From: Methanomassiliicoccaceae archaeon
Lineage (GTDB): Archaea > Thermoplasmatota > Thermoplasmata > Methanomassiliicoccales > Methanomethylophilaceae
NCBI GenBank assembly: GCA_009784745.1
Contig: WQXR01000037.1
Coordinates: 1 to 11,512 of the forward strand
Direction of reading: 5' to 3'
Length of the DNA: 11,512 nt
Numbering within the stretch: position 1 is the stretch's first letter; each line of letters opens with the position of its first letter. The notes below the pieces were generated by a model. The model was not told the DNA's origin. It saw only the letters and a program-made list of their open reading frames with translations, and did not search any database. The position numbers and the translations under genes were made by a program. Positions 5,994-11,512 of this stretch are shown here, in pieces.

Positions 5994-6812
5994 GCAATAA
6001 CGGTGATCAATGCGATACCCTGCGGCATCGGTGCGGCCGTTGGTATAGACCTGAGAACAAAAGCGGAACTCGTTGTTCAGGGGTCAGAAAGAAAAGTGAT
6101 GATAGTTAACGACCCGTCCGAAGATACGGAGATGGCACATATCTGCGTGAAAAACACATTCGAACATTTCGGCATCCCCGAACCCGACGGGTGGTCTCTT
6201 GTGATAGATTCCGAGATACCGATATCAATGGGATTGAAAAGTTCAAGTTCCGCATGCAACTCAATAGTATCATCAATTGCTGAATGGATATCCGGAGAAT
6301 ACGGAAAAGTTTTCAATGATACGCTTGAAATGATAAAGTTCGGTGTAAAATGCGCCAAAGAAGCGAACGTAACGATAACCGGTGCATTCGACGATGCATG
6401 CGCGTGCCATTTGGGAGGGTTGGTCATCACAGATAATCGTAACGATACGCTGATCTCACGCAACGGAACGGAAGAGAAGGATGTCATCATCCTTATTCCG
6501 GGAACGAAGATACGCAAACCGTCCCTGAATGCTGATAATTTCCGTAAATTTTCGGATGATGCGAAAGAACTGATAAAAATTGCGGAAAATGATTGGTGCG
6601 CCGCCCTCACCCTCAACGGAAAGATAACATCGAAGGCCGTCGGGATCAACGATGATATTGCAAAAAAAGCAATAGAACTGGGCGCACTGGGCGCCGGAAT
6701 AACCGGTACCGGACCGGCGATCTCCGTGGTCGTTGAGAAAGGCGAAGGAAGATCGTTCCTTAACGAACTTAACGCCGACGGATACAAACACATATTAACA
6801 AGGACAAGGTGA
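5979..6812 (+). CDS. aroK: Shikimate kinase, archaeal GHMP family
   Basis: Phosphorylates shikimate at the 3-position with ATP. Archaea use this GHMP-superfamily enzyme, unrelated to the bacterial P-loop AroK, and the 277-residue length fits. The GHMP phosphate-binding motif is PISMGLKSSSSA (81-92). A second conserved stretch is TGAFDDA (134-140), and the glycine-rich C-terminal motif is GAGITGTGPA (237-246). The ATG shares four bases (ATGA) with the aroDE stop, and GAGGGAT (5967-5973) five bases upstream is a fair Shine-Dalgarno site. The start codon lies in a perfect inverted repeat, which suggests translational coupling to aroDE. The product passes directly to the EPSP synthase encoded next, four bases downstream. 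Confidence 0.94.
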   Translation: MISYGAITVINAIPCGIGAAVGIDLRTKAELVVQGSERKVMIVNDPSEDTEMAHICVKNTFEHFGIPEPDGWSLVIDSEIPISMGLKSSSSACNSIVSSIAEWISGEYGKVFNDTLEMIKFGVKCAKEANVTITGAFDDACACHLGGLVITDNRNDTLISRNGTEEKDVIILIPGTKIRKPSLNADNFRKFSDDAKELIKIAENDWCAALTLNGKITSKAVGINDDIAKKAIELGALGAGITGTGPAISVVVEKGEGRSFLNELNADGYKHILTRTR

Positions 6813-6816
6813 ACGG

Positions 6817-8085
6817 ATGCCTGCAAAAGATATCATAAGTTTTTACGGGAACACTGCGGAAGGTGTGATCACTCCCCCTCCGTCAAAAAGCCACACGCAC
6901 AGAGCGTTCTTTCTCTCTTCCATGTCATCCGAAGGGTGTAAGATATCCAATTCACTGAACTCTCACGACACAATATCAACACTGAACGCAGCGGAAGCGA
7001 TAGGTGCGGAAGTGAAGAGATACTGCGGTAACGTAAAAATTGTCAATACAAATTTACATGTACCCTCTGACATAGTTGATTGCGGGAATTCCGGTACCAC
7101 TATGCGCCTTTTTACCGGGATGGCGTCAATGTTCGATTCGCCTGTTACGATAACCGGAGATGCGTCACTCAGATCGAGACCCATGGGGGAACTGCTTGAT
7201 GCCCTTACAACAATGAACGTAAAATGCTCATCTGCCGAAGGAAAAGCGCCGGTCACCGTATGCGGCCCCAATAACGGCGGCAAAGTAAGTATACGCGGCA
7301 ATGTAAGTTCACAGTTCATATCATCGCTGATGATCGTTGCTCCGATGCTTTCTCGTGACACTGACATCAAGATAGAAGGCAACCTGCTTTCCAGACCGTA
7401 TGTTGACATCACAGCGTCGATGATGAAACTATTCGGAGCATCGGTCGATATGAATGAAAATGATATTCACATACAGGGCCGCACCGGATACAAAGGATGT
7501 GATATCACAATACCGTCCGACCTCTCGTCGGCCGCATTCCCTCTTGTCGCCGGAGCGCTGAACGGTTGTGTCAAAGTTAAGAACATCGACATGAACGATC
7601 CTCAGGGCGACAAAAGAATAGTGAACATACTTGCTGATGCTGGCACATGCGTATCCGTTAACGGGAAAGAAGTAACATCATCGTCCCGCGAATTGAACGC
7701 GATCGACGTGAACATGAACGACATTCCCGATCTTTTTCCCATTGTCGCGGTTCTTCTGAGCACCGCAAAAGGAAGAAGCAGATTATACGGTGCGCCGCAA
7801 CTGAGATTCAAAGAGAGCGACCGCATCGGATCTACCGTAAAAATGTTATCGTCGCTTGGCGCGGATATCGAAGGAACGGATGACGGATGCATCATCAACG
7901 GCGTGAAAAGACTGAGGGGCGGAATGATCGAGCACAATGAAGATCACCGCATATTCATGGCTGCTGCGGTCGCTTCGCTTTTATGCGACGGCGCCGTAAC
8001 AATGAAGAGCAGTAAATGCTACAGTATTTCATATCCGTTGTTCGTTGAGCATATGAAAAGATTGGGAGTGAACGCGGAGGTCTGA
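6817..8085 (+). CDS. aroA: 3-phosphoshikimate 1-carboxyvinyltransferase (EPSP synthase)
   Basis: Transfers the enolpyruvyl group of PEP to shikimate 3-phosphate. The 422-residue length is normal and the two-domain family pattern is complete: PPPSKSHTHRA with Lys24 and Arg29, CGNSGTTMR (89-97), LRSRPMG with Arg121, SSQF (164-167), DLSSAAF (235-241), DIPD with the catalytic Asp305, LRFKESDR with Glu333 and Arg336, and DHR with Arg378. The glycine of the NSGT loop, whose replacement by alanine gives glyphosate tolerance in some bacteria, is present. Near the C-terminus, CYSISYP seems to place Ile where Escherichia coli has the PEP-contacting Lys411; this comes from memory alignment and is common enough in distant homologues that I would not stress it. 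Start: ATG with AAGGTGA just upstream, overlapping the aroK stop. Confidence 0.96.
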   Translation: MPAKDIISFYGNTAEGVITPPPSKSHTHRAFFLSSMSSEGCKISNSLNSHDTISTLNAAEAIGAEVKRYCGNVKIVNTNLHVPSDIVDCGNSGTTMRLFTGMASMFDSPVTITGDASLRSRPMGELLDALTTMNVKCSSAEGKAPVTVCGPNNGGKVSIRGNVSSQFISSLMIVAPMLSRDTDIKIEGNLLSRPYVDITASMMKLFGASVDMNENDIHIQGRTGYKGCDITIPSDLSSAAFPLVAGALNGCVKVKNIDMNDPQGDKRIVNILADAGTCVSVNGKEVTSSSRELNAIDVNMNDIPDLFPIVAVLLSTAKGRSRLYGAPQLRFKESDRIGSTVKMLSSLGADIEGTDDGCIINGVKRLRGGMIEHNEDHRIFMAAAVASLLCDGAVTMKSSKCYSISYPLFVEHMKRLGVNAEV

Positions 8086-8087
8086 AC

Positions 8088-9149
8088 ATGTATCCATTAG
8101 GAGAGAATATAAGATTACATCTATTCGGAAAAAGCCACGGCAAACACGTGGGATGCATACTTGAGAATGTACCTGCAGGCATACACATCTCATCCGATGA
8201 AATGGAAAAGGATATGGACCTGAGAAGACCGAAGGATGGTATAGGGACGCCGAGAAAAGAGAACGATATCGTTGACGTTATGTCCGGCATCACCGACGGC
8301 ATCACCGACGGATCGCCGATACTGATGCTCATATCCAACGGGAACATAAGAAGTTCAAGTTATGATGACATCAGAGCAATACCCCGCCCCGGACACGCCG
8401 ATCTTCCGGCGATGATCAAATGGAATGATCACGATGTCAGAGGCGGAGGACAGTTCTCCGGACGCCTCACGGCACCGATAGTCGCCGCCGGGAGCGTCGC
8501 GAAGCAGATGCTTTCCGCAAAGAACATCAAAATAGCAGGATTTACGAGATCTATAGGAAATGTTCATGACAATGAAACGAGAAACATCGATGATGCTTTC
8601 TCTTCCAAAAAGTACGCAACGCGCGCATGTTCGCCGGAACTTGATATTTCAATGACAAAAGAGATAATGAACGCATCGAACGAAGGCGACAGTGTCGGCG
8701 GTGTTGTCGAATGTGTGGTCACCGGATTGCCGATAGGATTCGGTGACATCTGGTTCGAATCACTGGATGCCGTTATCGCAAAAGCAATATTCGGAATTCC
8801 TGCAGTTAAAGGAATAGAATTCGGAAAGGGATTCTCACTTGCGGAAATGAAAGGTTCGGAAAGTAATGATCAATACTTCGTTGATAACGGGATAAAAGCA
8901 ATGAGCAATAGCATGGGCGGCATCGTCGGAGGAATGAGCAACGGGATGCCGCTTGTCTTCCGTGCGGCGTTCAAACCTACACCGTCGATATCGAAAGAAC
9001 AGAGAAGCGTTGACCTGAGATCGATGAAGGATGTTACCATCTCGATAAAAGGAAGACATGACCCGTGCATCGTTCCCAGAGCCGTTTCCGTTGTCGAAGC
9101 GGTCACTGCACTGGTCATTGCGGATGTATCGATAAAAGAAGGTGTTTGA
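8088..9149 (+). CDS. aroC: Chorismate synthase
   Basis: Makes chorismate from EPSP by trans-1,4-elimination of phosphate, with reduced FMN as cofactor. It has 353 residues, typical of the short form without extra insertions. Visible motifs: FGKSHG with catalytic His17, LRRPKDG (45-51), RPGHAD with His103, RGGGQFSGRLT (118-128; Ser/Ala are more usual in this loop), and GRHDPC followed by PRA near residue 325, which lines the FMN/substrate site. A tandem GITDGITDG at 67-75 comes from a 12-base DNA repeat, but the local length matches homologues. The start ATG lies six bases after a strong GGAGGT (8076-8081) and two bases after the aroA stop, one of the best ribosome sites in the operon. Confidence 0.97.
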   Translation: MYPLGENIRLHLFGKSHGKHVGCILENVPAGIHISSDEMEKDMDLRRPKDGIGTPRKENDIVDVMSGITDGITDGSPILMLISNGNIRSSSYDDIRAIPRPGHADLPAMIKWNDHDVRGGGQFSGRLTAPIVAAGSVAKQMLSAKNIKIAGFTRSIGNVHDNETRNIDDAFSSKKYATRACSPELDISMTKEIMNASNEGDSVGGVVECVVTGLPIGFGDIWFESLDAVIAKAIFGIPAVKGIEFGKGFSLAEMKGSESNDQYFVDNGIKAMSNSMGGIVGGMSNGMPLVFRAAFKPTPSISKEQRSVDLRSMKDVTISIKGRHDPCIVPRAVSVVEAVTALVIADVSIKEGV

Positions 9150-9150
9150 T

Positions 9151-10200
9151 ATGCCGGAACTTGAGGATATCAGAAAAAGCATCAGGGAAACGGATTCGAA
9201 GATCATCGAACTGATGATACAAAGGAACGATCTTGCCAAGGCCGTCGGTGACATAAAGAAGAAAAAAGGAATTTCGCTGAGGAACAGGGAACTTGAGGCA
9301 GAGATCATGCAAAGGTTCGCAGGAACAACAGAAGGAACATCGTTCCCTCCTGAATATGCTGTTTCCGTTGCGGAAATTCTGATAAAAAGTTCCGTTGAAC
9401 TGCAATCTCCGATGCTCAGGAAAAGATGTGAAAAAAAAGTAACGGTGATCGGCGGGAACGGAAAGATGGGAAAATGGATCGTTCAGTACATGAGAGGCCT
9501 CGGTGCCAACGTGGATGTAATCGACCTTAACGTCGGTATGATTGAACAAATGAGGGATTCCGATATCATCATAATATCAGTTCCGATATCATCCGTTGGT
9601 GATGTTCTGAGGATCGCAGATCAGAATTGTAAAGATGATTCGTTGATCTTTGATATCGCATCCGTCAAATCGCCGTTCTTACCGCAACTGAAAGAAATGG
9701 CGAAACGAAGGAAGGTTTGTTCCGTTCATCCGATGTTCGGGCCTTCCGCTGTCTCGCTGACCGATCGAAACATAATGATATGCGACTGCGGATGCGGAAC
9801 AGCGAATGATGAGACGACCGAACTGTTCGGCAATGATGATGCGTCGGTCGTGACAATAAGCGTTGAACGGCATGATGAGTTGATGGCCTACGTGCTTGCG
9901 CTTGCACATGCATCCAACATAACATTCTTTACGGCTCTAAGGATGTCTGATATACCGATAAAAGAATTGAGAACGGCAAGTTCAACAACATTTGACAGAA
10001 CATTAAGAACAAGTGTGCCAGTATCTCAAGAGGATGCGTTACTTTATCATCAGATACAACATCTGAACGTTAATTCTCCTGATATGTGGAAAAACTATGA
10101 GGATGCGTTGAATGCCGTGAAGAATGCTTCGCTCTCAGATGCTCCGGAACGATTTGCCGAGTTGATGGAACTCGGAAAAAAGTATTTGGATCAGCGATAA
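9151..10200 (+). CDS. tyrA: Bifunctional chorismate mutase - prephenate dehydrogenase
   Basis: Converts chorismate to prephenate and then, with NAD, to 4-hydroxyphenylpyruvate, the tyrosine precursor. Residues 1-90 are an all-helical AroQ mutase. Against E. coli CM they align without gaps at an offset of three: Arg8, Arg25, Lys36, Glu49, Ser81 and Gln85 are kept, but Asp48 becomes Asn45 and Arg51 becomes Leu48. Residues about 95-349 are the dehydrogenase: Rossmann loop GGNGKMG (101-107), Asp125 at the end of beta-2 (VIDL, fits NAD), SVPI (143-146), DIASVKS (168-174), and SVHPMFGP with the probable catalytic His193. The domain order is that of E. coli TyrA; 349 residues is slightly short. ATG 9151 is preferred because AAGGTG lies six bases upstream; a GTG at 9142 would add three residues. 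It ends the operon, and its last ten bases overlap the end of ilvD. Confidence 0.94.
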   Translation: MPELEDIRKSIRETDSKIIELMIQRNDLAKAVGDIKKKKGISLRNRELEAEIMQRFAGTTEGTSFPPEYAVSVAEILIKSSVELQSPMLRKRCEKKVTVIGGNGKMGKWIVQYMRGLGANVDVIDLNVGMIEQMRDSDIIIISVPISSVGDVLRIADQNCKDDSLIFDIASVKSPFLPQLKEMAKRRKVCSVHPMFGPSAVSLTDRNIMICDCGCGTANDETTELFGNDDASVVTISVERHDELMAYVLALAHASNITFFTALRMSDIPIKELRTASSTTFDRTLRTSVPVSQEDALLYHQIQHLNVNSPDMWKNYEDALNAVKNASLSDAPERFAELMELGKKYLDQR

Positions 10201-11512
10201 AGGTGCGCCCCTTCCGAACTGCTGCTTACCAGCGACCGGTACTTTTTCAGTACTCCGGATAACTCCTTTTCCGGCGTTCTCACCATACTGAGGCGTTCCT
10301 TTATTTCTGCGTCGGATATCTTTACGTTCAGACTCCTCGCAGGTATGTCTATCTCTATGATATCATTATCTTTCACGGCTGCTATCGGCCCTTTGTCGTA
10401 TGCTTCCGGCGATACGTGACCTATGCATCCTCCTCTCGTGGCGCCGGAGAATCTTCCGTCTGTTATCAGTGCAACGCTCTCGCTCAATCCCATACCCGCT
10501 ATCAGACTGGTAGGAGATAACATCTCAGGCATTCCGGGTACCCCTTTCGGGCCTTCGTACCTTATTATGACCACGTCCCCTGAGATTATCTTTTTTGATG
10601 TTATCGCATCGATCGCATCATTTTCCGAATTGAACACCTTTGCCTTTCCTGAAAATCTCATCATCTTTTCCGATACCGCCGATTGTTTCACGATGGCGCC
10701 TTCCGGTGCAAGGTTACCTTTCAGAACGGCTATGCCGCCTTCTTTGTGAAAAGGCTTGTCCAGCGGCCTCAATATCTTATCATCCAGTACCTTATGCGCC
10801 TTTGCGATCTCCTTTATCTTCATTCCTGAAACTGTGTCTGTGTCCTCGATCTTTTCGATAAGGCGGTTCAATACTGCAGGAATACCTCCTGCGTTGTCGA
10901 GATCACGCATACTGTACGGCCCTCCCGGGCGGAGGCTTGTTATGTGCGGTATATCTCTTGAAATTTTATCAAACTCATCGATCTTTAACAAAATGCCGAA
11001 TTCCTTCGCTATGGCCGGTAAGTGCAATACTGTGTTCGTAGAACCGCCTATGGCCATGTCCACGCGTATCGCGTTCCTGAATGATGTTTCTTTTACGATC
11101 TTTCTCGGTGTTACGTTATTTTTAACGAGTTCCACTATCCTCTTTCCCGTTCCTTTTGCTATCTCTAACTTCTTTTTATCGATCGCCAGTGATGTGGCGC
11201 AGCCTGTGAGGCTCAGACCTAACGTTTCAGTGAGACATGCCATTGTATTGGCCGTGAAAAGACCCGAACAACTTCCCTCTCCCGGACATGAGGAACATTC
11301 CGCTTTCTTTACGTATTTTTCGTCAGTGTTCCCTGCTTTGAACGATCCTATTGCTTCGAATACCGTCTGAAGATCGGCATCATTCCCGTTGATGTTCCCG
11401 GGTTCCATCGCGCCGCCCGTTATCAGTATCGCAGGAACATCCATCCTTCCGGCGGCCATCAGCATTCCAGGTGTTATCTTGTCGCAGTTGGTGACGCCGA
11501 CCCATCCGTCCA
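10191..11512 (-). CDS. ilvD: Dihydroxy-acid dehydratase, C-terminal part (5' end beyond window)
   Basis: Dehydrates 2,3-dihydroxy-isovalerate and 2,3-dihydroxy-3-methylvalerate in valine, leucine and isoleucine synthesis; a Mg- and Fe-S-dependent cytosolic enzyme. The frame is open to the right edge: 439 codons are visible of a usual ~550, so the N-terminus and the first cluster cysteine lie outside. The visible edge reads NCDKITPG, with a cluster cysteine and the Mg-binding lysine; the ATG a few codons later is internal, not the start. Next come CPGEGSCSGLFTANTM with another cluster cysteine, RPLDKPFHKEGGIAVLKGNLAPEG in two conserved blocks, EGPKGVPGMPEM, and DGRFSGATRG with the catalytic serine. 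The stop (10191-10193) lies inside the end of convergent tyrA. No terminator is visible between the two genes. Confidence 0.96.
   Translation of the reverse strand, partial: DGWVGVTNCDKITPGMLMAAGRMDVPAILITGGAMEPGNINGNDADLQTVFEAIGSFKAGNTDEKYVKKAECSSCPGEGSCSGLFTANTMACLTETLGLSLTGCATSLAIDKKKLEIAKGTGKRIVELVKNNVTPRKIVKETSFRNAIRVDMAIGGSTNTVLHLPAIAKEFGILLKIDEFDKISRDIPHITSLRPGGPYSMRDLDNAGGIPAVLNRLIEKIEDTDTVSGMKIKEIAKAHKVLDDKILRPLDKPFHKEGGIAVLKGNLAPEGAIVKQSAVSEKMMRFSGKAKVFNSENDAIDAITSKKIISGDVVIIRYEGPKGVPGMPEMLSPTSLIAGMGLSESVALITDGRFSGATRGGCIGHVSPEAYDKGPIAAVKDNDIIEIDIPARSLNVKISDAEIKERLSMVRTPEKELSGVLKKYRSLVSSSSEGAHLYR

Noticed and set aside
8287..8310. Tandem 12-base repeat in aroC (GGCATCACCGAC twice)
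   Set aside because: Homologues have the same local length with a related sequence, so it is not an inserted duplication.
10201..10211. AGGTGCGCCCC shared with 2515-2525
   Set aside because: An 11-base match, one copy inside ilvD, with no common flanking structure.

Overview
The window is archaeal chromosome. Three of its aromatic-pathway enzymes are the archaeal versions: an aldolase-type ADH synthase and a dehydroquinate synthase II instead of bacterial DAHP synthase and AroB, and a GHMP-family shikimate kinase. Gene starts carry Shine-Dalgarno sites such as GGAGGT, and the promoters look like TATA boxes. The overall style (large exported beta-repeat surface protein, tightly packed aro operon) fits a Thermoplasmata/Methanomassiliicoccales-type euryarchaeon, but that placement is an inference.

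Layout. Positions 1-2177 (minus) hold the first 725 codons of a secreted or surface protein with a signal peptide and a Gly/Thr/Val-rich, probable beta-solenoid repeat region; it runs off the left edge. Positions 2178-2626 are non-coding. They contain a long near-perfect inverted repeat and a second hairpin in the probable leader of the surface gene, a TATA-like box, and a GC-rich inverted repeat just upstream of that box. A tRNA-Ala(UGC) gene lies at 2627-2698 (minus). A divergent promoter region follows, serving the tRNA leftwards and the aro operon rightwards.

Positions 2849-10200 (plus) are one compact seven-gene operon: ADH synthase (aroA'), dehydroquinate synthase II (aroB'), a fused dehydroquinate dehydratase-shikimate dehydrogenase (aroDE), GHMP shikimate kinase (aroK), EPSP synthase (aroA), chorismate synthase (aroC) and chorismate mutase-prephenate dehydrogenase (tyrA). 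Intergenic gaps are from -4 to 12 bases. Together the products should take aspartate semialdehyde plus a 6-deoxy-5-ketofructose phosphate through dehydroquinate, shikimate and chorismate to 4-hydroxyphenylpyruvate, the tyrosine precursor. No Phe or Trp branch gene is visible.

Positions 10191-11512 (minus) hold the C-terminal part of dihydroxy-acid dehydratase (ilvD, branched-chain amino acids). It converges on tyrA with a 10-base overlap of the two coding ends and is cut by the right edge.

Most of the window is ordinary core metabolism. The points worth a second look are the inverted repeats around the surface gene promoter and leader, a palindrome that could hide the aroK start codon, the AroD-AroE fusion with a shortened dehydratase half, and altered residues in the chorismate mutase half of TyrA. 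I did not find a convincing undescribed system.
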